A stretch of DNA of 64,000 nucleotides from Promerops cafer (lineage: Eukaryota; Chordata; Aves; Passeriformes; Nectariniidae), in NCBI GenBank assembly GCA_013398275.1, contig VZSE01002493.1, forward strand, positions 3,735 to 67,734, written 5' to 3'. Positions within the stretch are counted from its first letter, which is position 1. Each line of letters starts with the position of its first letter. The translations under genes and the position numbers were made by a program. A model generated the notes under the pieces. The model saw only the letters and a list, made by a program, of their open reading frames with translations. It was not told the origin of the DNA and did no database searches. Below, piece after piece: positions 47,601-58,255 of this stretch.

Positions 47601-50600
47601 CTGGCTGGGGCTGAGCTGCTAATGGGGCAGCCAAGTTAACCACAGTATGTAGGAAACTGTACTGCCCAACTTATTTTAGCTGTTTGACTTTCCTATCTTG
47701 CCTTCCAAAGCTCTTCCCTCACCCTGATCAATTGTTTAAGAGCACCCTGTTTCAGGAACACAGCAATAATGTTACAAGACCACTCTTTCACCAGAGCTGC
47801 ACATTTGCTGTCACTGAGCCTCTGGAGGTGAGGCTACTGTCCATCTTTGTGGACAGGAGTTTTGTGGGTAGGCAGGAAATCTGTTGTTGTGCTCCTTAAC
47901 ACAAATTGTCATTAGAGAGAAGACTGGACCGGGTGCTGATGGAAGGGCAGCAGCGCAATGGGCAGCTCCAGGAGCACCTGTCCCAGCAGCTCTCCCAGTC
48001 CCTGTCCACAGCTGTGTGTAACCGCCTGGAGAGGACCATTCGGGAGGAGATGAAGAAGACAGTGCCCCAGTGTGAGTGTGGCTGCCTAAGTCTGGGAGGT
48101 GGATCCCTGCAGGTAGCTCCATTGGGATCAAAAGCACGTTGGGAAGGTGCTGGCACTGTATGAAGCAGGAGTTAGGTTGTGTGAACACCAGTCTGCACAA
48201 CAGACTGCTGTGGGCCCCACTGTGATCTGAGAAGAGGGGCTGTGGTTCAGAAGCAGTATGAGGCTCCCAGAGGGAATGCCTTTCCAGAGAGGGAAAGGTG
48301 GTCTGACCTTTCATTATAATCTTGAAAGCCTTTGGAGTCTGTTCAGAGGAGGAAGGTGAAAGAAGCTGATGAATTTGGAAATGCTGAGACTTGCCTGGAG
48401 CAAGCTTGAAGTTGTCTTTGCCCTTTCTTGATGCACTGACACCATGCATGTAAGGAAATGTTCCAAAAACAGCTGGTGGGAAAGCCTGCAGCCAGTAGCT
48501 GCCTAAGGCAGGGCTACCTGCTACTCTGGATCAGGTCAGCTGTGACTCTGTCACACCAACTCTTAAAAACCTTCAAGGCTGGAGGTTCCACAACTTCTGG
48601 TGACTTCCAGAGCTGTACCACCTTCCTAGCAAAAGCTTCCTTCAAATGTCCAACCTTAGTTCCCCAAGCAAAGTTTGTGATCATTGTCCCTTGCAGTGTC
48701 ATATCCAAGAATCATTTGATTCCATTTTCTTTTCTGGGCTTTGAAGTGTGACTTTAGGCTGAAAGCTGCAATTTTGTCCTGTTTTTGTTATGCCTAGGCA
48801 TTTCCAAGAGCATGGACCCTACCATCAGCCAGCTCAGTAATACTGTTGCTACCAAGCTCACTGCTGTTGAGGGGACACTGAAAGAGAATATTACCAAGCT
48901 AGTGAAATCAAAGGTAAGGAGTACCAGAGTAGCTTTTCCAGGGCACACTGAGTTGTCACCTGCCTGGGTAGCAACTTCTTATGCCTTTTCCCCTCACCTC
49001 TGTCTGTAGATAATGCCAGTTTAGCTGCCAGTAGTCAAAGCTTTTTCGTGGTCTCATTAGGAGGACAAGCTCCTTGTATGCTCCCCTGCCCACTTTGCCT
49101 CATTAGCACTTTTTTCATTTACCAAGTTGTTCATGTTCTACTAGAGTAGAAATTCTCACCACAGCAGTGACTTTTAGGGCCAGCTCAGTCAGTCAAGCAG
49201 CAAACATTTGACTGGCTCCATTCTGTTCTCTATATCTACATTATGTAGGGGGCAGAAGCTGCTTACTTACCTTGGCAGGGAATGATTTTTTTGGGGAAGG
49301 AAGGAGGAGAAGGGGAAAGGAGCTGTGCCTGACTGTGCCACCTTCCCTTGCTCTACAGCAGAAATACAGAGAAGTGGTGCTGGTTTTGGGCAGCCCCTGA
49401 GCAAGCAGAGGTTCTGCCTACTGGAGTCACAGTGCAGCCTGGCCAGTGGGAAGAGCCAAGGGAGCACCCTTGGACACTGGGCTGTCCTTACCTGGTGTGG
49501 GTGTGTTGCAGGGACCTGGTGTTAGCTCACACCCTTAGTCCTGGAGCAGACTGTAGTTAATCTTCTGGAATCTTCTGTGTGTGCTTGTAAGAACCTTACA
49601 GACAGTGTTGTGAGGGCCACAGCTGACACTCTGCAGGGACCCATCCAGTCAGCCTACAGGGAAGCCTTCCAGAGCGTCGTGCTGCCAGCCTTCGAGAAGA
49701 GCTGCCAGTCCATGTTCCAGCAAATCAATGACACCTTCAAGCAGGGCACACAGGAATGTGAGTAGGTTTCCTTCTTCAAGTCTTCTCTGCACTATTTGCA
49801 TTAGTGGCTGCAACACGTTGGTCTTACGTTTTTGCTTTTCAGAGTATCACTGGTGAGTGTTTAGCCTCTTAGCCCATCCATGTGTTCTCTTTCATACTTG
49901 GGAAGCAGAAGTGGGGAGAGGTTTTTGTGGGTGGTGCTGTAAGAGTAGGAATTCACTTCTGGTCTTTGTAGCCCACATAGCAAAACACTCAGCTGTGTTC
50001 TGGGAATCTGTGACTTCATCTATTGAGTAGGAAAGCCCAGCTGCAGGATTATCCCATCCTGGTGTCAGGAACATAATGAATGGAGAGGGTAGTAGTCCTG
50101 CAGCTACCTTCTCAGAGGGGTAATGGATTGGAGGAGGTTTAGAGAAGGGTACTGGGATGACCAGAGGTTAAATAGTGGCTGAACAGTGTGGACATAGGCT
50201 GAAATAGAGTATTACCCTTAAGTAAGGAAAACTATACACTGATGCACTGCGGAAGATCATTCCTGTTCTTAGGCTTGGGATGCAGATCCTTGGCCTTTGG
50301 GGAGCTGGACAGGTATTACTCTGCAGAGCTGGTTTCTGAGAGGGCCTGAATGTGGCCGGTGCTAGCACAGTGACTTCTGTTGGCCATAGATCTGTGGGGT
50401 GTCTCCAGCTGCTGTTTATTTTGCACCCTTCCTCTTCCACACAAGTCTCCCACAAATACAAGAGCTTACATTCTTCTCCCTTTTGATCAGGCCAGTTCCT
50501 AAGATATTTTATAATACAGGTTTTAAATCTCTGGAGACATGATTTCTTTCTTGTCAGAAAGGTTTCCCCTCTTTCTTCATGAGCATTGTACTAATGCAGG

Positions 50601-53600
50601 TCACAATTCACACTACGTATGAAATAAAACACCCTCACTCCTGCCTTTATCTGCCCTGAACAAGGAGTGCCTGTAGAAGTCTGTTGTAGGAGAACTGGTG
50701 GGTTTATTGCTTTGTTGTGTGATCCTGTGTGATGGGGAGACTGGGAGATGGGTTTCTGGTTTAATAGAATACAGCCCAAAACAAGGCTTGTGCTTTTCCT
50801 CTGTCCTGTGCTCGTACACGGGCTCAGCAATTGCTTCTGCTGGAGAACAGGTAGAGCCTGGCAGCTAGATTTCTGCCCTGATCATCTCCACAGGTACAGA
50901 TGGCACAAACACCTCCCTTTCTGCTTGTTGCAGATATCCAGCAGCTGGAGGCTCACTTGAAGAACAAGAAGGTCCGAGAGCAGGAGGTGCGGGACCCGCT
51001 GCTGAACCAGCTCCGGCAGCTCATCAGCAGCTTCCAGAGCACCACGGAGCAGCTGGCGTCCACCATCGCGGCCAGCGTCCATGCTGAGGTGCAGCACCAG
51101 CTGCACATCATCGTGGGCAAGTAAGCTGGCAGCTGGGCTTGTGGAAAGAGATGTCACTGAGATGTACCACAAGCAGCTCTCCCTGCTTAGTTGTGGAAGC
51201 AAGCCAGGAGTGCTGTAGGGCTGCTTGTTAGCCCTGCACATATGGCAAAGCAAGTGGGCTGGTGACTGTTGCCCACAGAAGGTTTCCCAGCTGTATTGGG
51301 AAGCTCAGGGCCTGCTCTTCCCCAGGTCCCATGTGCACAGTGGAGAACAGAAGGATCTAAGGCACTGCTAAGCACACTCAAATCTGAGTACTTCCTGAAG
51401 ATCATTTCAGAGGAGTCTTTTGAAGGCTTTTCTTTACTCAGTGTCCTCAGGCATACAGTTTCTACAGGCTACTCTCTCTCCCCACAACTGCTCTGCAGCA
51501 GTTTGTGCTTTGCCCTCCTGGTTTCAGGATGGTATCCCAGCAGTGCCTCCAGCACACTGACACCGTGAGGCAGTGGCAGATTGCCAGGCATTGGGATTGG
51601 CTGGTGGTCACCTGCGGGGCAGAACAACCCTGTCTATTTTAAGCCACTAGAGCATATGTCAGAACACCCTGGGGTCTTCAGTGCAGGCCAGAGTTGCCAG
51701 GAAGGCCACCAGACTCAATCCTGGTCTGTTTGCATGGGCTGTGCTTGTTCCCAGGGAAGCCCTGCTTTTCTACCTGTGGTAGAGCAGGTTTGATGCTTTG
51801 TACCCTTTGTAAGAGGGGAGAATCCAGCCCTTGAGGGAAAAGGTGTCACACAGAGCAGCAAAGTCTGCACTGTGAAATCCTCTTCTGTGGAGAAGTCACA
51901 GACACAGTATAAGTGTGTTCTCATTCTGAAGGTGTCATCTGCACACTAGGAACTGCATCTGACAGATCTCCTGTAGGAAGCTGGCCCCATTTGGGGATAA
52001 CCCCACAGCTTAGTTGCCTTGCTTGTAAGCCAGAGACATTAAAGATCTGAAACATTGTTTAATGAGAGACTTAGTTCCCTGAAATGTCACTTTCCTGCAC
52101 AGAATCCCAGCATCTTCCAAGTGCACCCTGGGACATTGTGGTGTTGGCCACGGAGTTGCCTGTGCCTCAGATCTATTTGTATGAGCCCTTGGGGAGCCAC
52201 ACTACAATAAGCAAACCAGCCTGTGCTTTCTCACTGGTATAAGCTTTGTGCAGTGTTATCCCTCAGCTCTTCATTCTCAGAGGTGCCCATGGGTTCTCTT
52301 TTGTTTTTTTCAGCATGCAGGAGTCTATTTTGGCCCAGGTGCAGAGAGTGATTAAAGGAGAAGTGAGTCTGGCTATGAAGGAGCAGCAAGCAGCTGTCAC
52401 CTCGAGCATCGTCCAGGCAATGCGCTCGGCAGCCGGGACACCCATCCCCTCTACTCACATGGATTTCCAGTCCCAGCAGACTCACATCCTTCAGCTGCTC
52501 CAGCAGGGACACCTCAACCAAGCTTTCCAGCAGGTACCTAGTTTTCCTGGTAGTCATGCACTGCTTGTTGGGGACTGAGAAGGAAGGAAAAAAGGGCCCC
52601 TTGGTGTGGGCACATAATGTCACACCAGCTTACACAGGAGTTGACTGCAAAGACCTGTGGCAGTGGAGTGCTTGAGGGGTGCAGTTGCTCTCATGCAGGT
52701 GGAGCCAGAGCCATGCAGTTTCCATGATTTGGTAGCAGTTAAGTTCCTTCATCCCTGCCCATGTCCTGTCAGTGTCAGTGCTCCAGTAAACCAGCGTGTT
52801 CTGCCATCGGCGCTGACACGTGGCCCATCTCTGAAGAGCAACAGCTTCATAAGCCTCTCCAGGCAGATCTACCAGCTGGGGCCTGACCTTGCCTTTGACT
52901 TTGAACATGCAGGCAGATCTGTTTGAGCTGCTGCAGACAAACTCTTCTGGGAATGATAGCACTGCTGGCCCTGCTCCATGCTGCTGACAGTAACCTGCTC
53001 TCCTGTGTCTGGTTGTGCTCTGTTCAGCTTGGAACAGACACAGGTGTCCTCAGAGCATAGAGCAAGAGCCTAAAGATGGCCCTGCTGGTATGTACAGCAA
53101 AGGTGCAGATTTTTGCTCCCAGAGGAGGTGTTGAGCCACTGAGCATCCCAGAGCTGTCACTCTGTCCTGTGTCTCTCACCTGCCTGTTGGTTCCTGTGCA
53201 TTTCTAGCTGTGTCTTCCTTGCAGGCTCTAACAGCAGCTGATCTCAACCTGGTTCTATATGTCTGTGAGACTGTGGATACTCAGCAAGTATTTGGACAGC
53301 ATCCATGCCCACTGTCCCAGCCTGTGCTGCTCTCCCTCATTCAGCAGCTCTCCTCAGACCTGGGCACTCGTACGGAACTGAAGTTGAAGTGAGTATGACC
53401 AGAGGACTGGGTCCTGTTCTTAGCCCTGGCTTTAAATTCTCTGCCTGGAAGTGGAAGGTAGAACTTCGACAAAAGATGGAGTTTCTGTAGCCTGTTAGCT
53501 AGTTTCTGTAGCATGTTGACAGCCAGTGGTAACTCAGAAAAATATGACAGCATTGCCACAGAACGCTTTGCTGCCCTGAGGTAGTAGTGCAAGGAGTACC

Positions 53601-54863
53601 CAGCAGTAGGTGCTGGTACCTCTGGAATTGAAGCCTGTAAATATTTGCAGCCTGTGCAGTGATCCCCATTCCCCAAGGAACAATTTCCTTGTGGAGGCAA
53701 AAGGAGGGATAGTGCCATGTTCCCTAGGTAGTATAATATCCAGGGCAAGTTTGCTCTGTCCTCAACTCTTAACCCATCACTGGACTTTGTGTCAGCAGTT
53801 TCTTGTCGTGACTGTCAGAAAGGCTCAGTGGGAGGCTGCAGCAGGAGCTACTGGTATAATTTCTGGTGGATGTTCCAAGCAAAGCTTGTGTGACAAAATA
53901 GTGACTGTACTGATACTTGCCATGAACATTTTTAGTGTCTGAGTCAAAACCCTGCTATCTGCCCTTAAAAGCTAAATTGTTAAGGTACCTAGAGGTTTCG
54001 ACTATGGTTTGTATGGAAAAATTACTTAAATCAAATTTTTAACTCAATAAGGATAAAGCAAGCTAGAAAAACTGAAAAGAGCTTCAAGTTACAGTCAAGT
54101 TACAGGCTGGTAATTGGGGTTAAAGCTGCTGCTGTAAAGTTTAAACTGGATTGTTATTGAAAACCTGCAGTGACCACATTGCCTTACTCAGGCTGTGATT
54201 TAAAAGCTGATGGCTCATCTGAACTTCAGTGTGTCTTGTTGGTAAAAGTCTTGATCTTCTCCTGGATGGATGGATTTTATTGTAACCCTACACAAACTGA
54301 GCCTCACTGCTGAGGGGTTTTTCTGTCTAATGAATGACTAATTCTGCTTAAAGGTATTTAAGAACATATCTACTGAGAGTCACCTCCAGCACTGTGGGGA
54401 GTTCTCACTGGCTGTTGCCTCTGCCTTGGTTCCAGCAGCCAGGCTGTGGGGCAGGTGGGCAGGCTGGGAGCTGTGGGCTGACCTCACGTGTTTAGGAAGG
54501 GATAGGTGGACTCTGCTGCAAGTCAGGAACATTTATTTCGTGACAACTGAACATACTGCAGAATTTGGGTGGAGTGGGGAACAAAACTGTGCATCTTCAG
54601 TGCTAACATGAACTGAATCGGACTGGGATCCGATCTGGGTTTGGTCCTAACCCTTCTCTCTCTCTCTCAGCTACTTGGTGGATGCAGTGATGCACCTGGA
54701 CCAAAGCGACCCCATCACCCGAGACCACATGGGGTCAGTCATGAACCAGGTGCGGCAAAAGCTCTTCCAGTTCCTCCAGGTGGAACTCCACAACCCTCTG
54801 AGCAAGCCTGCGCGTCGCCTCATGATCATGCTCCAGGGCCTGGTCACCCCTGGCATGACCTAG
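26627..54863 (+). CDS. EDC4: EDC4, enhancer of mRNA decapping 4 (28 visible coding exons; exon 1 missing)
   Basis: Scaffold of cytoplasmic P-bodies that links DCP1-DCP2 decapping to XRN1. Coding exons: 26627-26783, 27566-27677, 28321-28420, 29904-30093, 31096-31243, 31749-31853, 32307-32416, 32938-33021, 33527-33622, 34612-34714, 35175-35355, 36641-36713, 37141-37232, 37883-38079, 38796-38884, 39636-39789, 40881-41344, 42954-43055, 43989-44141, 45498-45534, 45831-46011, 47916-48071, 48798-48913, 49592-49757, 50934-51120, 52314-52533, 53225-53388, 54671-54863. All junctions are GT-AG with matching phases. The total is 4,130 bases, or 1,376 residues before TAG; with a ~27-residue first exon this reaches ~1,400, the family length (human ~1,401). 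The first visible exon begins in phase 1 with Gly-Ser-Val-Asn. Order: WD40 propeller, Ser-rich linker, coiled coil, helical C-terminal domain. No frameshift or missing internal exon is seen. Confidence 0.96.
28925..29190 (+). mobile_element. CR1 LINE 3' end
   Basis: Clear CR1 tail on the + strand: 'GTGACAGGATGAGACC', 'TAGACATTAGGAAAAATTTT', 'CTGCCCAGGGAAGTGGTG', 'GAGGACATGGTTTAGTGG', 'GATGATCTTAAAGGTGTTTT' and 'CCAACCTTAAGAGTTCTATG'. Lies in the EDC4 intron 28421-29903. Confidence 0.92.
31864..31900 (+). repeat. Three-copy 11-base tandem repeat
   Basis: GGGTTTTCTTT repeated about three times, starting ten bases downstream of the EDC4 donor at 31853/31854. Confidence 0.85.
35440..35550 (+). 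mobile_element. CR1 fragment, + strand
   Basis: 'AGACAAGAGGAAACAGCCTC', 'AGGTTTAGATTGGGTGTCAGG', 'AAAAATTTCTTCAC' and 'ATGCATTGGAAC' are CR1 tail motifs. It is truncated at ~35550, where an opposite-strand CR1 begins. Confidence 0.8.
35551..36550 (-). mobile_element. CR1 fragment, minus strand, split by another CR1
   Basis: The 35551-35905 part reads as the reverse complement of a more internal CR1 region: 'AGCCAGGATGCCAACAGCC', 'TTCTTGGCCACCTCGGCACA', 'GTTGTTGTGACCCAAGCACA', 'TTGGCCTTGTTGAACCTCA', 'ATCCAGCCTGTCCAGACCCC'. The same element resumes at ~36466-36550 with 'CTGACTGAGAGTGCTCTTGA', 'TCCCCTCATCCAGATCATTG'. The 560 bases between belong to a + strand CR1. Confidence 0.82.
35905..36465 (+). 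mobile_element. CR1 inserted inside a minus-strand CR1
   Basis: A + strand CR1 tail running from 'TTTTGGGCGCCACAATATAA' through 'AGAGTGTCCAGAGGAGGGCC', 'GTCTGTTCAGCCTGGAGGAG', 'GTTGGATATCAGGAAGAAG', 'AGGGCCAGGGGTTGGACTCA' and 'AATGATCCTCATGGGTCCCG' to 'GGATATTCTGTGATCCTGTG'. Flanking TGTGGTGT (left) and TGTGGAGT (right) may be an imperfect target duplication. Confidence 0.82.
36641..44141 (+). other. EDC4: EDC4 Ser/Pro-rich linker exons
   Basis: Exons from 36641-36713 to 43989-44141 encode the low-complexity linker between propeller and coiled coil. Visible conserved points include LIKLFCVHTK, GSQPDLRRI, DFLSLSS, KPKLMTPDAFMTP, SLTAV, LELQEVEPL, SPDVISSAST, SQDIPEIASE, SMASAASALHLLSP, DITRET, HDDEVASLAS and SPKLKRKGKKDD. 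Many SP/TP sites suggest phosphorylation. The 464-base exon 40881-41344 is the largest. The Ser run present in mammals is short here (VSPGSSVSSLTAV). Confidence 0.9.
39856..40228 (+). mobile_element. CR1 LINE 3' end
   Basis: + strand CR1 tail: 'TTGCTCAGCCTGGAGAACAA', 'GGTTTAGGTTAGATGTTAGG', 'AGGAAATTCTTTTTTCAGGG', 'GGCCAGATTGGATGGGGCTT', 'TGAGCAACCTGGTCTTGTGG' and 'TTTCTAGGATTCTATGAAAT'. In an EDC4 intron. Confidence 0.9.
47054..47644 (+). mobile_element. Solo LTR of an avian endogenous retrovirus
   Basis: About 590 bases that I recognise as a widespread bird LTR. It opens TGTGCTGGTTTTGG and includes blocks near 47060-47100, 47160-47200 and 47260-47420 ('ggagccctgctttcctggga' type). A 'cctcttaaactgtctttacctcagcc' poly(A)-region motif lies at ~47506-47535, and the terminus is AACCACA. 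There is no internal coding sequence and no second LTR, so it is a solo element left by recombination. The expected TATA-like block is degraded. Boundaries are ±5 bases; target duplication is not evident. Confidence 0.75.
48515..48712 (-). mobile_element. CR1-like fragment, minus strand (diverged)
   Basis: Reading + strand: 'AAAAACCTTCAAGGCTGGAG' then 'GTTCCACAACTTC', 'CTTCCTTCAAATGTCCAACC' and 'TCATTGTCCCTTG', the spacing seen in minus-strand CR1 tails. Divergence is high, so the family call is tentative. In the EDC4 intron 48072-48797. Confidence 0.5.
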
Positions 54864-55710
54864 GAGGACCTGGCTGCCTGGTGGGCTGCTCCACCGAAGC
54901 CCACCCAGCAGATCCGTAGTTGCTGACGACGTCTGGCTGGTGTTAAGAGCTCTTGCCAGAAAATCTGTCAACGTGTGTGATGTCTCTAAGGCGAACACCA
55001 TCTGTGTATAGTTCCAAATAGTCACTGAACATTCACTTGGCTTATTTTTCCTAAATAGCCTCTTTTTTGAGAGTTAAATCTCTTCTTCACCTGCCCATCC
55101 GTCCCCAAGGCTGGCTGGCAGTCCATGTCTCATGCAGCAGAAGCCGATGGATTTCTTACCCCTTTAAAAGTTTGGATCTGCTGCCGTCAGCAGGGAGCAG
55201 CGAGGTGTGCGCTGAGCCCGAGCACAGGGGCTGCTGGTGCTCCTTGCTGACCAGAAACCTGTACCCACACCTTAGTGAAGGGCTCAAACTCCTCCCTGGC
55301 AGGCTGTAGGCACAGGGAGGAGGTCAGCTGAGCGAGAGGGGTTAGTTAAAATTCATTAATTAGTTAGTTACTCTGAGGTTCGTTAATTCCAGATCCACAG
55401 TGGAGTACCCAGCCCACCTGACCCAGTGAGGCAGGTTTGGGCAGGGGGTGATACCTCTGGAGTGCCCCGGGGAGGGGCTCTGGGCCAGGGTGCTGAGGCA
55501 GCAGCAAACTGCAAGAGCCCTGGGGGGCCACCGGTTCTGTTGTGCATTGGAGCATGTCCATGTTTCAGACATTAGTTTTGATTTTACACCGAGGTTTTTC
55601 TTTTTATCTAAATTTTGAAGTTTTGGGGGGTTTTGTTTGTTTTTTTGTTTTTTGGGGTTTTTTTGGAAATAACATTAAGAACAATTCAATAAAAAACTTT
55701 TTGAGAAAAA
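54864..55710 (+). other. EDC4: EDC4 3'UTR
   Basis: From the TAG at 54861-54863 to just past the poly(A) signal. It contains a short TTAGTTA-type repeat near 55340-55372 and a T/G-only tract at ~55617-55670. No small ORF looks coding. Confidence 0.75.
55688..55693 (+). promoter_or_regulatory. EDC4: Poly(A) signal of EDC4
   Basis: AATAAA ~825 bases after the EDC4 stop, followed within 20 bases by an A-run. A T/G-only tract sits immediately upstream. Confidence 0.75.
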
Positions 55711-56099
55711 AAATTGGAAACCTTCTTCTGTTCTGTGTGAAGGGAAGACTGAGGGGCCTTTGAGGATATCAAACCATCTCCAGGCTGGAGCTTGAGGTGA
55801 CAGGCCAGAATGCTCTCTCTCTTCCCAGATTTTTTCCTGAGTGTCTGCTCAAGCTTTCCTGTGTGAGTCCAGCAGAGCATAGTGGTCTCTGCTTCCTGGG
55901 AGAGGCAGGAGATGATGGTGGTCCGCTGGCTGTGGGACGGGGACACTAATTCCTCTTTTCACAGCAAAAATGTCTGGCTGCTCCTCCTTCCTGGAGAAGA
56001 GAAGGCTCTGGGAAGACCTTACAGCACCTTCCCAAGGCATAATGGAGATCCAGTAGAGCTGGAGAGGGACTTTGGACCCAGGGCATTTAGACCCTGAGT

Positions 56100-56338
56100 A
56101 ACAGGATAAGGGTGAATGGCTTCACACTGACAGAGGGCAGGATTAGATTGGATATTAGGAAAAATTTCTTCCCTGTGAGGACAGTTGGTCACAGGGTGCC
56201 TAGAGAAGCTGTGGATGCCCCATCCCCGAAAGTGTTCACAAGAGAGGTTGCACAGGGCTGGAAGGTGTCCCTGCCGGGCTGGAACGAGATGGTTTTTACG
56301 GTCCCGTCCAACCTAAACCATTCTGTGATTCCGTGAAC
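56100..56338 (+). mobile_element. CR1 LINE 3' end
   Basis: 'AGGATTAGATTGGATATTAGG', 'AAAAATTTCTTCCCTGTGAG', 'GAAGCTGTGGATGCCCCATC', 'GAAGGTGTCCCTGCC' and 'CCATTCTGTGATTCCGTGA' in CR1 order. It abuts the GC-rich block at 56340. Confidence 0.9.
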
Positions 56339-56339
56339 T

Positions 56340-57230
56340 GAAAGGGCCGGGGTCCGGCCCCGGGGGCTCCTCCGCCCCTCNGGGGCCGCTCCGGGTCGGG
56401 CTGCGGGGCCGACACCCCGGGCTCTCCCCGCCGGGGCTGGGGGGCTGGCGGGTGGGAGCGGGACCCCCGGCCGCGCCCCGCACCCTCTGTAGCTGCGGGG
56501 AGCTGGGTGCCCGGTTTCCCCTCGGCTCAGCGATCCACCCACCCTTGTCCCGTGTCCTGAGATGCCAGGCAAGGAGGAGCGCGGCATCTCAGTGCTGTCC
56601 GGGGTCTCTTTGCTCAGGCGGGGACAGTTCCCAAGCTCTGGCTCTCCAGCCCTGTGTGCCCGCCCCACGCACCTGCTGGCTCTCCCTGCTGCCCTCGTTC
56701 ACCGGGGCCGGAGGGCGTCCTGATCGCTGGGGGACTGTTATCCGGCACGTCTTGCACCTCACTGGCACCAGCGTGTCCCCTCCACACTCCCGCTCCTCCG
56801 AGAGCCGAGGGAGGATGCGGAGCACAGCGGTACCCAGTGACATCTCTGCTCAGAAGCGAGATGGGGAGCGTGGGATTAACCTGGTCCGGCTGCATGGACG
56901 ATGGAGGACAGGGACCACCAAACCTCTGGTGGATTTTAGGCTCAGAGGGTGGGTGACTCCGACCCTGCCCCAGGAGCAGGATGGCTGCGTCGGCACTCGC
57001 TGGGGAGCTGGGGATGCTCTGCAGCGCCCTGGGAAACTTCCTCCGTGCTTTTCCCTTGGGCTTTCTCCCTGACGGAGCCGCGGGCAGGTTTTTCCCCATG
57101 GTTTTGCAGCGGAGATTATTTGCCCTCCTGCTTTCTTCTTCTTTGCTCGCCTGGCCCAGGCTCGTGCCGAGGGAGCTGAGCAGAGGGGAGGGCTTGTGCT
57201 GGACATTAGAGGAGCCCAGGAGGTGAAACC
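56340..57230 (+). promoter_or_regulatory. GC-rich CpG block, probable NRN1L promoter region
   Basis: Composition becomes very GC- and CpG-rich at 56340, right after the CR1, and stays high to ~57200. One ambiguous base lies at 56381. Position upstream of NRN1L suggests its promoter. A frame at 57098 begins MVLQRRLFALLLSSSLLAW, which looks like a signal peptide. Its only good donor (GTGAAA at 57223) ends in phase 2, while NRN1L exon 58656 needs phase 1, so it is not called as the first exon. Confidence 0.4.
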
Positions 57231-58016
57231 TCAGCCTGCAGCAGGGACCAGCCGGCTGAGGGGGGCATCATCTGGCCCTGCCAGCTGCTGGGTCCTTGGG
57301 CTGGTGGGAGGCACGCTTGTTGCCTGTCTGGGTCAAAAGAGGAGCAATGGATCCCACTTTCTCTGTTGATACCTGCGATGTTTGTGACCCACGTGTCTGG
57401 CATCAGTCCGAGACTTTCCTCGGTGCTGTGCTCGGGGGGTTCTCATCGCAAACACCTGAAGTGCCCCGTGATCGTGTCGGGCTCGCCCTGGTGTTAGTCT
57501 CGACCACAGCCACTTTGCTCAGGACCCTGCTCCAAGGATGCAGGCATGGGATGCCAGCAGCAAGGCACACGGCTCCCTGGAGACATCCTGGCTGCCTCAG
57601 CAGTCACCAGGAAACTTTCAGCTGTTTCTGGGGTCACCTTTGCACAGGGGTCCCCCACAGGGCTCTCCTCAATTAGAAACCTCCCTGGTGCACACCCATG
57701 TTACTTCCAAAACTCTTGTAACTCCTGTGAATTGGCACAGGGACCCCACATCTTCTGGCCTGCAGGACCTCTGGGGCAGAGCTGAGGACCATGCAGGTTT
57801 TCTCTGTGACCCAGTCACACACCAGCTCCTTTTGGGCTTCTCACCGGTCGTGGATGCACTCGCAGTCCTCATGAACACACCCTGTCACCCATTGTCCTGT
57901 ATGGCACCAGGGCTTGGCCAGTGCCAGTGGTGAATCGTTTGTGGAGAAGAGCAGGGAATTGGGGTTTCTCAGAATGAAGCAGCCAGACTTGCACTTATGC
58001 CTTTTCCTTCTGCACT

Positions 58017-58255
58017 TTTTCTTCCTCTTTCCTTCCCCCACTTCCCCTTCCTGTTTTCCTTTTCCCTTTCCTCTTTATCCTTTCCCCTTTCCCGTTCACC
58101 TTTCCCCTTCCTTCTTTCTCTTCCCCCTTCCTCTTCCTGCCTTTCCTCTCCCCTCCTTTTCCACTTCCCTTTTCCCCTTCCCCTTCCCCTCTTTCCCACT
58201 TTCCCTTTCTCTTTCCCCCTTCCCCTTTCCTTTCCCCTTTCCCCATTTCCCACTG
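58017..58255 (+). repeat. ~240-base polypyrimidine (CTTTCCC-rich) tract
   Basis: Almost uninterrupted C/T sequence built from TTTCCC, CTTCCCC and similar words, with only scattered A or G. The complementary strand is homopurine. It lies ~400 bases upstream of the NRN1L exon at 58656. Confidence 0.95.

Larger units (their letters stand above)
26784..54670 (+). other. EDC4 introns: survey of contents
   Basis: Of the 27 introns between visible coding exons, recognised contents are: CR1 at 28925-29190; an 11-base tandem repeat at 31864-31900; nested CR1s at 35440-36550; CR1 at 39856-40228; an LTR at 47054-47644; a CR1-like fragment at 48515-48712. The larger introns 41345-42953, 44142-45497, 49758-50933, 51121-52313 and 53389-54670 show nothing I can name. 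Confidence 0.6.
45498..54863 (+). other. EDC4: EDC4 coiled-coil and C-terminal helical domain exons
   Basis: A 37-base microexon (45498-45534) precedes the coiled-coil exon 45831-46011 (SQQRELSELRQNQVELLQRL heptads) and its continuation at 47916-48071. Later exons encode LSNTVATKLTAVEG, TLQGPIQSAYREAFQSVVLP (20 residues), FEKSCQSMFQQIND, VQHQLHIIV, KEQQAAVTSSIVQAMRSAAG, HILQLLQQGHLNQAFQQALT, LSQPVLLSLIQQL, DPITRDHMGSVM and the end LVTPGMT. The last part corresponds to the helical domain that recruits XRN1 and localises EDC4 to P-bodies (known from the family). The acceptor at 49591 is a weak TAAG; the phase still fits. Confidence 0.93.

Noticed and set aside
47811..48449. 212-codon minus-strand open frame
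   Set aside because: It is the antisense shadow of the EDC4 coiled-coil exon 47916-48071 plus intron.
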